This document shows positions 25,033-33,471 of a DNA stretch of 64,000 nt, piece by piece; the first letter of the stretch is position 1, and each line of letters opens with the position of its first letter. A model generated the notes under the pieces. That model was given only the letters and a program-made list of their open reading frames with translations, had not been told where the DNA came from and made no database searches. Source of the DNA: Streptomyces sp. NRRL WC-3605 (GTDB lineage: Bacteria > Actinomycetota > Actinomycetes > Streptomycetales > Streptomycetaceae); NCBI RefSeq assembly GCF_001509795.1, contig NZ_LLZN01000002.1, positions 310,001 to 374,000 on the forward strand, read 5' to 3'. A program made the translations under genes and the position numbers.

Positions 25033-26259
25033 CTAGCGGATGGACATGCCCGACAGCGTGCGGGCGATCACCAGCCGCTGGATCTCGCTCGTCCCCTCGA
25101 AGATCGTGTAAATGGCGGAGTCCCGGTGCATGCGCTCCACCGGGTACTCCCGGGTGTAGCCGTTGCCGCCCAGGATCTGGATGGCCTGCGCGGTGACCTT
25201 CTTCGCCGTCTCACTCGCGAACAGCTTCGACATCGACCCCTCGGCCGCCGTGAACGGCTTGCCGTTGATCGCCATCCAGGAGGCCCGCCACACCAGCAGC
25301 CGCGCCGCGTCGACCTGGGTGCGCATGTCGGCGAGCTGGAAGGCGACGCCCTGGTTGTCGATGATCGGGCGCCCGAACTGCTCACGCGTCGTCGCGTAGT
25401 CCAGGGCGACCTCGTAGGCGGCGCGGGCGGTGCCGACGGCCATCGCGCCGACCGCGGGACGGGACGCCTCGAAGGTCGCCATCGCGGCGTTCTTCACGCG
25501 CTCGCCGCCCTTCCTGGCCCGCTCACGCGCCCGGGCGAGGCGCTCGTCCAGCTTCTGCTTGCCGCCGAGGAGGCAGGAGCCGGGGACGCGCACGTTGTCC
25601 AGGACGACCTCGGCGGTGTGCGAGGCGCGGATGCCGTGCTTCTTGAACTTCTGCCCCTGGGACAGGCCCGGCGTGTTCGGCGGGACGATGAAGGAGGCGT
25701 GGCCCTTGGAGCCGAGCTCGGGGTCGACGACCGCGACGACGACGTGGACGTTGGCGATGCCGCCGTTGGTCGCCCACGTCTTGGTGCCGTTGATCACCCA
25801 CTCGTCCTTGGCCTCGTCGTAGACCGCGCGGGTGCGCATGGAGGCGACGTCGGAGCCGGCGTCGGGCTCGGAGGAGCAGAACGCCGCGAGCTTGACGTCG
25901 TTGGCGTCGCCGTACATCTGGGGCACCCAGGTGCCGATCTGCTCCTCGGTGCCGTTGGCGAGGACGCCCACGGCCGCGAGGCCGGTGCCGACGATCGACA
26001 GGGCGATGCCCGCGTCGCCCCAGAACAGCTCCTCCATCGTCATGGGGATGCCGAGGCCGGTCTGGTCGAAGTACTGCTGGGCGTAGAAGTCGAGCGAGTA
26101 GATGCCGACCTTCGCGGCCTCCTGGATGACCGGCCAGGGAGTCTCCTCACGCTCGTCCCATTCGGCGGCCGCGGGGCGGATCACGTCGGCCGCGAAGCCG
26201 TGCAGCCAGTCCCGGACCTCCTTCTGTTCGTCGTTGAGCTCCATGGTGAACTCGGCCAT
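25033..26259 (-). CDS. Acyl-CoA dehydrogenase
   Basis: The 408-residue FAD enzyme has CSSEPDAGSDVA and INGTKTWATNGG in the middle domain. The C-terminal active-site region is YTIFEGTSEIQRLVIAR, with the usual Glu. A charged insertion (about 260-285, KLDERLARARERARKGG) precedes the last helical domain. The start at 26259 follows GGAGGGG. It is divergent from a TetR regulator and two palindromes lie between them. This matches the common actinobacterial arrangement of fatty-acid oxidation genes under a TetR repressor that senses acyl-CoA. The chain-length preference is unknown. Confidence 0.93.
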   Translation of the reverse strand: MAEFTMELNDEQKEVRDWLHGFAADVIRPAAAEWDEREETPWPVIQEAAKVGIYSLDFYAQQYFDQTGLGIPMTMEELFWGDAGIALSIVGTGLAAVGVLANGTEEQIGTWVPQMYGDANDVKLAAFCSSEPDAGSDVASMRTRAVYDEAKDEWVINGTKTWATNGGIANVHVVVAVVDPELGSKGHASFIVPPNTPGLSQGQKFKKHGIRASHTAEVVLDNVRVPGSCLLGGKQKLDERLARARERARKGGERVKNAAMATFEASRPAVGAMAVGTARAAYEVALDYATTREQFGRPIIDNQGVAFQLADMRTQVDAARLLVWRASWMAINGKPFTAAEGSMSKLFASETAKKVTAQAIQILGGNGYTREYPVERMHRDSAIYTIFEGTSEIQRLVIARTLSGMSIR

Positions 26260-26299
26260 GACCCCTCCAGCGGCGTACGCGCATGCCCGCTGCATGCTT

Positions 26300-26314
26300 G
26301 TTACTAGCGGTAAC
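26300..26314. promoter_or_regulatory. Candidate TetR operator 1
   Basis: GTTAC-TAGCG-GTAAC is a perfect 5-5-5 inverted repeat between the divergent acyl-CoA dehydrogenase (26259) and TetR (26444) genes. Confidence 0.6.
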
Positions 26315-26324
26315 CCTAGTTTGT

Positions 26325-26336
26325 TACTGGCCGGTA
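26325..26336. promoter_or_regulatory. Candidate TetR operator 2
   Basis: TACTGGCCGGTA is an imperfect palindrome. With its preceding GT it repeats the GTTACT half-site of the operator at 26300, about 23 bp away. Paired sites of this kind are usual for TetR repressors. Confidence 0.5.
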
Positions 26337-26443
26337 GGTAAAGTCAACCCGCGATGTGCGCTCGGCAGCCCGTTCGATGGTCATGCCTGGTTGAGTGTTA
26401 CTTTGCGCAGGCGTCACCGAACCAGTACGGGTGGGGAGAGCTC

Positions 26444-27088
26444 ATGGACACCACGCAGCGGACGGATCAGCAGCGGTCGGCCGACCGGCGTCGGCGCGAG
26501 CTGCTGGAGGCCGCCGACAGAGTGGTGCTGCGGGACGGACCGCAGGCCTCGATGAACGCCATCGCGGCCGAGGCCGGCATCACCAAGCCCATCCTGTACC
26601 GGCACTTCGGTGACAAGGGCGGGCTCTACGCGGCGCTCGCCAAGCGGCACACGGACGCCCTGCTGGACTCGCTGCGGGCCGCCCTGGACGCGCCCGCCGA
26701 CCGGCGTGAGCGCGTCGAGTCCACGCTCGACACCTATCTGGCCGCCATCGAGGCACGCCCCCAGGTGTACCGGTTCCTGATGCATCCGGCGGAGGGCGGC
26801 CACGCCGGCGACCAGGGGTTCGACGTCGGCAAGCACTCCGCCCCGCTGCTGCGGCGGATGGGCGAGGAACTGGCCACCGTCATCGAGGAGCGCCTCGACC
26901 TCGGCCCCGGCAGCCAGCAGCTGGCCCGGGTCTGGGGCCACGGCATCGTCGGCATGATGCACGCGGCAGGGGACTGGTGGCTCGGGGAGCGGCCGTGCTC
27001 GCGGGCGGAGTTGGTGCGCAGCCTCGCCGATCTGCTGTGGGGCCGGCTCGCCGCGGCCGGCGACAAGGTGGGCGGCCCCGGCTTCTGA
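26444..27088 (+). CDS. TetR-family transcriptional regulator
   Basis: The 214-residue protein has an N-terminal helix-turn-helix (about 20-65, IAAEAGITKPILYRHFGDKGGLY) and a C-terminal ligand and dimer domain. The ATG at 26444 follows GGGGAGAG; the frame is open to 26354 without a site. It is divergent from an acyl-CoA dehydrogenase with two palindromes between them. It is therefore likely an autorepressor and regulator of that gene, with an acyl-CoA as a plausible ligand (inference). Confidence 0.92.
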   Translation: MDTTQRTDQQRSADRRRRELLEAADRVVLRDGPQASMNAIAAEAGITKPILYRHFGDKGGLYAALAKRHTDALLDSLRAALDAPADRRERVESTLDTYLAAIEARPQVYRFLMHPAEGGHAGDQGFDVGKHSAPLLRRMGEELATVIEERLDLGPGSQQLARVWGHGIVGMMHAAGDWWLGERPCSRAELVRSLADLLWGRLAAAGDKVGGPGF

Positions 27089-27094
27089 GGGCCG

Positions 27095-27108
27095 CCGCCC
27101 GCGGGCGG
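27095..27108. terminator. Short hairpin between convergent tetR and def
   Basis: CCGCCC-GC-GGGCGG is a perfect palindrome filling the 20-bp gap between the two stops. It could serve both directions. Confidence 0.5.
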
Positions 27109-27669
27109 TCAGCCGGAGCGCGGTCGGCCGGACCGGTGCCAGGGGGCCCGGGCCACCTGGCGCATCAGCCGCCGGTGGCGCAGGCCGCCGAGCCGGTCCG
27201 CGTACACCCGGCCCTCCAGATGGTCGTACTCGTGCTGGAGACAGCGGGCGAAGAAACCGGTGCCGTGCACGGTGACCGGTTCGCCCGTCATCGTGAACCC
27301 CTCGACCACCGCGTGGTCGTACCGCTCGGTGCCCGCCTCCAGCCCCGGCAGCGACAGACACCCCTCCGGGCCCCGGACCACCACGCCGTCCGCCTCGGTC
27401 AGCCGCGGGTTCACCACGTGCCCGAGATGGCGGACGTCCTCGTCGTCGGGACAGTCGTAGACGAACACGCGCAGGGACTCCCCCACCTGGTTGGCCGCCA
27501 GGCCCACCCCGCGCGCCGCGTACATGGTGGCGAACAAGTCCTCCACGAGATCCGCCAGTTCCGGTCCGAAGGCGGTGACCTCCGCGCAGGGGGTGTGCAG
27601 GACGGGGTCACCGAGCAGGGTGAGGGGCCGGACTCGCCCACGGGTGCCCGGAATGGAGCTGTTGCGCAT
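27109..27669 (-). CDS. def: Peptide deformylase
   Basis: The 186-residue metalloenzyme has all three deformylase motifs: GVGLAANQVG, EGCLSLPG (Cys metal ligand) and QHEYDHLEG (two His ligands and Glu). It removes the formyl group from nascent proteins. The start ATG 27669 has no ribosome-binding site but a TACCCT box seven bases upstream, so the transcript is probably leaderless. Streptomycetes usually carry several deformylases and this may be a secondary copy. It is divergent from murT-gatD. Confidence 0.93.
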   Translation of the reverse strand: MRNSSIPGTRGRVRPLTLLGDPVLHTPCAEVTAFGPELADLVEDLFATMYAARGVGLAANQVGESLRVFVYDCPDDEDVRHLGHVVNPRLTEADGVVVRGPEGCLSLPGLEAGTERYDHAVVEGFTMTGEPVTVHGTGFFARCLQHEYDHLEGRVYADRLGGLRHRRLMRQVARAPWHRSGRPRSG

Positions 27670-27682
27670 GGCCGCAAGGGTA
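27669..27682 (-). promoter_or_regulatory. Probable leaderless -10 region of def
   Basis: On the minus strand TACCCT (27682-27677) is followed by seven bases and ATG 27669. The -35 region is not convincing. Confidence 0.4.
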
Positions 27683-27782
27683 CGGCGATTCGGGAGTGCG
27701 ATTGGATCTCGAATAGGCTGACCACCACCACGTTGCCGTAGGGCTTCAGGCGCGGCGCGTACGCAAGGAGGATCGAGATCTG

Positions 27783-29021
27783 ATGGCAGGCAACTCGGAC
27801 CCGCTGACGCCGCGGGCCAAGCTCGCCGTGACCGCGGGCAAGGCGGTCGCGGCTGCATCACGCGCCGCAGGGCGTGGCAGCGGTTCGGTGATCGGCGGCC
27901 GGGTGGCGCTCAAACTCGACCCCGACCTCCTGGCGCGGCTGGCGCAGAACCTGGACGTGGTCCTGGTGTCCGCGACCAACGGCAAGACGACGACCACCCG
28001 GCTGATCGCCGAGGCGCTGCGGGCCGCGGGTCCGGTCGTCTCCAACGCGCTCGGCGCCAACATGCCGGCCGGCATCACCTCGGCGCTCGCCGGCGGCTCT
28101 GAGGCGCGCTACGGCGTCATCGAGGTCGACGAGAAGTACCTCGCCGGCGTCGCCCGCGACACCGACCCGAAGTGCATCGCGCTGCTCAACCTCTCGCGCG
28201 ACCAGCTGGACCGTGCCGCCGAGACCCGGATGCTCGCCGAGAACTGGCGTGAGGGCCTGGCCGGTTCCAAGGCCGTGGTCGTGGCCAACGCCGACGACCC
28301 GCTGGTCGTGTGGGCCGCGTCCTCCTCCCCGAACGTGATCTGGGTCGCCGCCGGGCAGATGTGGAAGGACGACGCCTGGTCCTGCCCGTCCTGCGGCGGT
28401 GTGATGCAGCGTCCGGGCGACGACTGGTTCTGCGGCGAGTGCGGGTTCCGCCGCCCGACGCCGAGCTGGGCGCTCTCCGGCGACCACGTGCTCGACCCGC
28501 ACGGATCGGCCTGGCCGATCCGGCTGCAGCTGCCCGGGCGGGCCAACAAGGCCAACGCCGCCTCCTCGGCCGCCGTCGCCGCCGTGTTCGGCGTGCCCCC
28601 GCAGGTCGCCCTGGAGCGGATGTACTCCGTGCAGGCCGTCGCCGGCCGGTACGACGTCGTGCAGTTCATGGAGCGGGACCTGCGCCTGCTGCTCGCGAAG
28701 AACCCGGCGGGCTGGCTGGAGACGTTCTCCCTGATCGACCCGCCGCCGACCCCGGTGATCCTCTCGGTGAACGCGCGCAGCGCCGACGGCACCGACACCT
28801 CCTGGCTGTGGGACGTCGACTACACGCGGCTGACCGGCCACCCGATCTGCGTCGTCGGTGACCGCCGGCTCGACCTCGCGGTGCGCCTGGAGGTCGCGGA
28901 CCAGCAGTTCCAGGTGTTCGACACCCTCGACGAGGCCGTGCGGGCCTGCCCGCCGGGACGGATCGAGGTCATCGCCAACTACACCGCGTTCCAGGACCTG
29001 CGCCGCCGCGTCGGCAACTGA
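27783..29021 (+). CDS. murT: MurT, Mur-ligase subunit of lipid II isoglutaminyl synthase
   Basis: The 412-residue protein has a Mur-ligase ATPase fold with P-loop TNGKTTTT at 65-72. A zinc ribbon is inserted with Cys201/204 and Cys217/220 (CPSC...CGEC), and a C-terminal DUF1727 domain ends the protein. With GatD it amidates the alpha-carboxyl of D-glutamate in lipid II, an established step in Gram-positive peptidoglycan synthesis. AGGAGG precedes the ATG. The gatD start is 26 bp after its stop, and the two form a complex. Confidence 0.96.
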   Translation: MAGNSDPLTPRAKLAVTAGKAVAAASRAAGRGSGSVIGGRVALKLDPDLLARLAQNLDVVLVSATNGKTTTTRLIAEALRAAGPVVSNALGANMPAGITSALAGGSEARYGVIEVDEKYLAGVARDTDPKCIALLNLSRDQLDRAAETRMLAENWREGLAGSKAVVVANADDPLVVWAASSSPNVIWVAAGQMWKDDAWSCPSCGGVMQRPGDDWFCGECGFRRPTPSWALSGDHVLDPHGSAWPIRLQLPGRANKANAASSAAVAAVFGVPPQVALERMYSVQAVAGRYDVVQFMERDLRLLLAKNPAGWLETFSLIDPPPTPVILSVNARSADGTDTSWLWDVDYTRLTGHPICVVGDRRLDLAVRLEVADQQFQVFDTLDEAVRACPPGRIEVIANYTAFQDLRRRVGN

Positions 29022-29047
29022 GCCAAGAGACTTTCAGGGGACTTCAA

Positions 29048-29776
29048 GTGAGCGACAACCAACTGCGGGTCGTCTGGATCTACCCGGACCTGCTCAGCAC
29101 CTACGGCGACCAGGGCAACGTCCTCGTGGTGGAGCGCCGGGCGCGCCAGCGCGGCCTCGACGTGGCCCGCCTCGACGTGCGCAGCGACCAGCCGATCCCG
29201 ACCTCCGGGGACATCTACCTGATCGGCGGCGGTGAGGACCGGCCGCAGCGGCTCGCGGCCGAGCGGCTGCGCCGGGACGGCGGACTGCTGCGGGCCGTGG
29301 AGAACGGCGCCATCGTGTTCTCGGTGTGCGCGGGCTACCAGATCCTCGGCCACGAGTTCATCAACGACCTCGGCCAGCGCGAGCCCGGTCTCGGGCTGAT
29401 CGACGTGGTGTCCGTGCGCGGCGAGGGCGCGCGGTGCGTCGGCGACGTGCTCGCGGACATCGACCCCCGCCTCGGCCTGCCCCCGCTGACCGGGTTCGAG
29501 AACCACCAGGGCGTCACGCACCTCGGCCCGACCGCCCGCCCGCTGGCCCAGGTCCGCTTCGGCAACGGCAACGGCACGGGCGACGGCACGGAGGGCGCGT
29601 ACAACGACACCGTCTTCGGCACGTACATGCACGGCCCGGTCCTCGCGCGCAACCCGCAGATCGCCGACCTGCTGCTGAAGCTGGCGCTCGACGTCAACGC
29701 GCTGCCGCCGACCGACGACCGCTGGTACGAGGCGCTGCGCGACGAGCGCATCGCGGCCGCCCAGCAGCCCGCCTGA
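29048..29776 (+). CDS. gatD: GatD, glutaminase subunit of lipid II isoglutaminyl synthase
   Basis: The 242-residue class I glutamine amidotransferase (CobQ-like) has nucleophile Cys94 in SVCAGYQ and catalytic His195 in YMHGPVL. GatD releases ammonia from glutamine and channels it to MurT. A GTG start at 29048 follows a weak AGGGGACTTCAA region. It forms an operon with murT. A Gly/Asn/Thr-rich loop (about 172-181) near the C-terminus is probably species-specific. Confidence 0.95.
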   Translation: MSDNQLRVVWIYPDLLSTYGDQGNVLVVERRARQRGLDVARLDVRSDQPIPTSGDIYLIGGGEDRPQRLAAERLRRDGGLLRAVENGAIVFSVCAGYQILGHEFINDLGQREPGLGLIDVVSVRGEGARCVGDVLADIDPRLGLPPLTGFENHQGVTHLGPTARPLAQVRFGNGNGTGDGTEGAYNDTVFGTYMHGPVLARNPQIADLLLKLALDVNALPPTDDRWYEALRDERIAAAQQPA

Positions 29777-29942
29777 CGCGCCTCACGGCAGCCCGTCTGA
29801 CGGGCTCTCCGCACAGGTGAGCGGGGTCGTCCAGCAGGCGGACGCACGGTTCGGCCCCGCCCCCCGATGCCGCTAGGGTGGCGGGGATTCGAGCCGGACA
29901 GCGTGGTCCGGTCCCGGCCCACGTGGAGAAGGTTTTCGGGCT

Positions 29943-30968
29943 ATGCGCATTGGTGTCCTCACGTCCGGCGGCGACTGCCCCGGCCTGAACGCCGTCATCC
30001 GGTCCGTCGTGCACCGCGCCGTCGTCGACCACGGCGACGAGGTCATCGGCTTCCGGGACGGCTGGAAGGGCCTCCTGGAGTGCGACTACCTCAAGCTCGA
30101 CCTCGACGCGGTGGGCGGCATCCTCGCCCGCGGCGGCACGATCCTCGGCTCCTCCCGCGTGCAGCCCTCCCATCTGCGTGACGGCGTGGAGCGGGCCAGG
30201 GGCCACGTCGAGGAACTGGGCCTGGACGCGATCATCCCGATCGGCGGCGAGGGCACGCTCAAGGCGGCCCGGCTGATGTCGGACGCCGGCCTGCCGGTCG
30301 TCGGGGTGCCGAAGACCATCGACAACGACATCGCGGTCACCGACGTCACCTTCGGTTTCGACACCGCCGTGACCGTGGCCACCGAGGCCCTGGACCGGCT
30401 GAAGACCACCGCCGAGTCCCACCAGCGCGTCCTGGTCGTCGAGGTCATGGGCCGGCACACCGGCTGGATCGCGCTGCACTCCGGCATGGCGGCCGGCGCG
30501 CACGCCATCGTCGTCCCCGAGCGGCCCTTCGACATCGACGAGCTGACCCGGCGGGTCGGGGCCCGGTTCGAGGCGGGCAAGCGGTTCGCGATCGTCGTCG
30601 CAGCGGAGGGGGCCAAGCCGGCGCCCGGCACGATGGCGTTCGACGAGGGCGGCAAGGACGTCTACGGCCACGAGCGCTTCGCGGGGATCGCCCGCCAGCT
30701 GTCCATCGAGCTGGAGCACCGGCTGGGCAAGGAGGCGCGGCCGGTGATCCTCGGTCACGTGCAGCGCGGCGGCACGCCCACCGCGTACGACCGGGTGCTG
30801 GCGACGCGGTTCGGCTGGCACGCGGTGGAGGCCGTGCACCGCGGCGAGTTCGGGCACATGACGGCGCTGCGCGGCACGGACATCGAGATGGTGCCGCTGG
30901 CGGAGGCCGTGGAGACGCTGAAGACGGTCCCCGGGGACCGCTACGAGGAAGCCGAGTGCGTCCTGTAG
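29943..30968 (+). CDS. pfkA: 6-phosphofructokinase
   Basis: The 341-residue enzyme phosphorylates fructose 6-phosphate. Motifs are TSGGDCPGLNAVIR, GGEGT at 101-105, PKTIDND at 123-129 and MGRHTGWIAL. It belongs to the actinobacterial PfkA group that includes both ATP- and PPi-using enzymes. Gly104 is the residue expected for ATP use, whereas PPi-dependent enzymes carry Asp there. The Lys in PKTIDND is typical of the group. GGAGAAGG lies upstream of the ATG, and a strong hairpin follows the stop, so it is probably monocistronic. Confidence 0.94.
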   Translation: MRIGVLTSGGDCPGLNAVIRSVVHRAVVDHGDEVIGFRDGWKGLLECDYLKLDLDAVGGILARGGTILGSSRVQPSHLRDGVERARGHVEELGLDAIIPIGGEGTLKAARLMSDAGLPVVGVPKTIDNDIAVTDVTFGFDTAVTVATEALDRLKTTAESHQRVLVVEVMGRHTGWIALHSGMAAGAHAIVVPERPFDIDELTRRVGARFEAGKRFAIVVAAEGAKPAPGTMAFDEGGKDVYGHERFAGIARQLSIELEHRLGKEARPVILGHVQRGGTPTAYDRVLATRFGWHAVEAVHRGEFGHMTALRGTDIEMVPLAEAVETLKTVPGDRYEEAECVL

Positions 30969-30993
30969 AGGACACCGCGCGGATCTGACGAGT

Positions 30994-31025
30994 CTGCCCC
31001 CGGCCGCGAGCGCGGCCGGGGGCAG
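30994..31025 (+). terminator. Strong terminator after pfkA
   Basis: A perfect 15-bp GC stem (30994-31008 with 31011-31025, first arm CTGCCCCCGGCCGCG) is followed by TTCTAGTCT. Confidence 0.85.
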
Positions 31026-31080
31026 TTCTAGTCTGTGTGCGGACAGAAATGCACAACCCCCACGAAACAGGAGCCGTCGG

Positions 31081-32031
31081 ATGGATCACAGCGGGCACGG
31101 CACGATGACGGATCTGCCGCCGTTCACGCTGGGGCGGGGGCTCGCGTGGTCCACGGACCCGTTCTTCCTCGTCGCCTGTCTGGTGGGGCTCGGGCTGTAC
31201 GCGTGGGGCGTCGTGCGGCTGCGCCGGCGCGGCGACACCTGGCCGGTGGCACGGACCGTCTCGTACGTCGTCGGCGTGCTGACCGTGCTGCTGGTGATGT
31301 GCACCGGGCTGAACGACTACGGCATGGTCATGTTCAGCGTGCACATGGTGCAGCACATGGTGATCAGCATGCTGTCGCCGATCCTGATCCTGCTCGGCGC
31401 GCCCGTCACCCTGGCGCTGCGCGCGCTGCCGCCCGCGGCCCGGGGCAGCAGGGGGCCGCGCGAGCTGCTGCTCGCGCTGCTGCACAGCCGGTACATGCGG
31501 ATCATCACGCACCCGGCCTTCACCATCCCGCTGTTCATCGCCAGCCTCTACGCCCTGTACTTCACTCCGCTGTTCGACTTCCTGATGGGCTCGAAGACCG
31601 GGCACATCGCGATGATGGTGCACTTCCTCGCCGTCGGAGTGGTGTTCTTCTGGCCGATCATCGGCGTGGACCCCGGGCCGCACCGGCCGGGCTATCTGAT
31701 GCGGATGCTGGAGCTGTTCGCCGGCATGCCGTTCCACGCGTTCTTCGGCATCGCGCTGATGATGGGGTCCGTCCCCATGGTGGAGACATTCAAGAACCCG
31801 CCCGCATCGCTCGGTATCGACGCGCTGTCGGACCAGGGCGCGGCCGGGGGCATCGCCTGGGCCTTCAGCGAGATCCCGTCGGTGCTCGTGCTGATCGCGC
31901 TGCTGTTCCAGTGGTACGGCTCGGAGCAGCGCCAGGCCCGCCGCAAGGACCGCGCCGCGGACCGGGACGGCGACAAGGAGCTCGAGGCGTACAACGCCTA
32001 TCTCGCCTCATTGAACGCACGCGGGAACTGA
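31081..32031 (+). CDS. Cytochrome c oxidase assembly protein, CtaG (caa3) type
   Basis: The 316-residue membrane protein has about seven to eight hydrophobic helices. It shows the caa3_CtaG family pattern: a His-rich N-terminus (MDHSGHG), MFSVHMVQHMVISM and MMVHFLAVGVVFFWP. These His residues are candidate copper ligands. The family helps insert copper into haem-copper oxidase or acts in copper handling. CAGGAG precedes the ATG. It is followed 45 bp later by a tiny membrane protein gene in the same direction. Confidence 0.88.
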   Translation: MDHSGHGTMTDLPPFTLGRGLAWSTDPFFLVACLVGLGLYAWGVVRLRRRGDTWPVARTVSYVVGVLTVLLVMCTGLNDYGMVMFSVHMVQHMVISMLSPILILLGAPVTLALRALPPAARGSRGPRELLLALLHSRYMRIITHPAFTIPLFIASLYALYFTPLFDFLMGSKTGHIAMMVHFLAVGVVFFWPIIGVDPGPHRPGYLMRMLELFAGMPFHAFFGIALMMGSVPMVETFKNPPASLGIDALSDQGAAGGIAWAFSEIPSVLVLIALLFQWYGSEQRQARRKDRAADRDGDKELEAYNAYLASLNARGN

Positions 32032-32076
32032 TATCGGGGCACCATGGAGGGAACCGAACCTTAGGAGGGTGTCGCG

Positions 32077-32247
32077 ATGCCCGGTTCTGCGGACGGTTCC
32101 ACCAAGGCGATGGGGGCGCTCACGGTCGGCGGTCTGGTGATGGTGACCGCGTACACGGTGGCGCTGGGGAGCAACGGCTGGCTGTGGTTCGGGTGGGTGG
32201 TGCTGGGCCTGATCACGCTGGGGATGGTCGTCAGCCGCAGCACGTGA
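32077..32247 (+). CDS. Small membrane protein, 56 residues
   Basis: The 56-residue product starts MPGSADGSTKAMG and contains two hydrophobic stretches (about 12-30 and 34-52, the second rich in Trp). Its ribosome-binding site TTAGGAGGG is excellent and codon bias is good. It lies 45 bp after the CtaG-like gene and its stop is three bases from the convergent kinase stop. It is not recognised; a role beside the CtaG-like protein is only positional. Confidence 0.75.
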   Translation: MPGSADGSTKAMGALTVGGLVMVTAYTVALGSNGWLWFGWVVLGLITLGMVVSRST

Positions 32248-32250
32248 GCG

Positions 32251-33471
32251 TCAGGGAGCGGTGAGCCGCCCGGCGGAGTGCACTCCCGGCTGGTACTTCG
32301 GGAGCCGGGCGGTGATCTTCATGCCCGCGCCCGGGGCGGTCTCGATGACGAGTCCGTACTCGTCGCCGTAGACCTGCCGCAGCCGGTCGTCGACGTTGGA
32401 CAGGCCGATGCCGCCGGACGGGCTGACCTCGCCGGCGAGGATGCGGCGCAGCGCGTCGGGGTCCATTCCGGCGCCGTCGTCCTCGATCACGACGAGGGCC
32501 TCGGCGCCGGCGTCCTGGGCGGTGATCCCGATGCGGCACTTGGCGGCCGCCGACGACGCCCCCTTGCCCTCCAGGCCGTGCTTGACGGCGTTCTCCACGA
32601 GCGGCTGCAGGCACAGGAAGGGCAGAGCCACCGGCAGGACCTCCGGGGCGATCTGGAGGGTGACGTCGAGGCGGTCGCCGAAGCGTGCCCGCACGAGCGC
32701 CAGGTAGTGGTCGATGGCGTGCAGCTCGTCGGCGAGGGTGGTGAAGTCGCCGTGCCGGCGGAACGAGTACCGGGTGAAGTCGGCGAACTCCAGCAGCAGC
32801 TCGCGGGCGCGCTCGGGGTCGGTGCGCACGAAGCTGGCGATCACCGCGAGCGAGTTGAAGATGAAGTGCGGGGATATCTGGGCGCGCAGGGCCTTGATCT
32901 CGGCCTCGATGAGCCGGGTGCGGGACTGGTCGAGGTCGGCCAGCTCCAGCTGCACGGACACCCACCGGGCGACCTCGCCGGCCGCCCGCACCAGGACGGC
33001 GGACTCGCGGGGCGCGCAGGCCACGAGGGCGCCGTGCACCCGGTCGTCGACGGTGAGCGGGGCGACGACCGCCCAGCGCACCGGGCAGTCGGGGCTGTCG
33101 CAGCTGAGCGGCAGCGCCTCGCCGCGCCCGGACTCCAGGGGTCCGGCGAGGAGCTCCATGATCTGGGTGCGGTGGTGCTGGCCGACGCCGTCCCAGACCA
33201 GGACGTCGGTGCGGTCGGTCAGGCACAGCGCGTCGGTGCCGAGCAGGGAGCGCAGCCGGCGGGCGGACTTGCGGGCGGCCTCCTCGGTGAGTCCGGCGCG
33301 CAGCGGGGGCGCGGCGAGGGTCGCGGTGTGCAGGGTCTCGAAGGTGGCGTGCTCGACGGGTGTGCCGAGGTCGCCGAGGCTCTGCGGGCGGGCGGTGCGC
33401 CGGCCGAGCCAGAAGCCGGCGGCGAGCAGGGGCAGGATGGCGACGCACAGGCCCGCGACGAAGCCGCTCAT
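32251..33471 (-). CDS. LytS-type sensor histidine kinase
   Basis: The 406-residue kinase has one N-terminal membrane helix (about 4-22) and a GAF-like input region (about 45-190, with the Cys pair CDSPDC). A His_kinase domain carries the phospho-acceptor motif ISPHFIFNSL, and an HATPase domain has LVENAVKHG, DDGAGMD and GGIGLSN. It starts at 33471 after GGAGGTCA and overlaps the symporter stop by 4 bp. With the LytTR regulator at 35603 it forms a two-component pair bracketing a symporter. It may sense the transported solute or its flux, as in other transporter-coupled kinases (inference). Confidence 0.92.
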   Translation of the reverse strand: MSGFVAGLCVAILPLLAAGFWLGRRTARPQSLGDLGTPVEHATFETLHTATLAAPPLRAGLTEEAARKSARRLRSLLGTDALCLTDRTDVLVWDGVGQHHRTQIMELLAGPLESGRGEALPLSCDSPDCPVRWAVVAPLTVDDRVHGALVACAPRESAVLVRAAGEVARWVSVQLELADLDQSRTRLIEAEIKALRAQISPHFIFNSLAVIASFVRTDPERARELLLEFADFTRYSFRRHGDFTTLADELHAIDHYLALVRARFGDRLDVTLQIAPEVLPVALPFLCLQPLVENAVKHGLEGKGASSAAAKCRIGITAQDAGAEALVVIEDDGAGMDPDALRRILAGEVSPSGGIGLSNVDDRLRQVYGDEYGLVIETAPGAGMKITARLPKYQPGVHSAGRLTAP

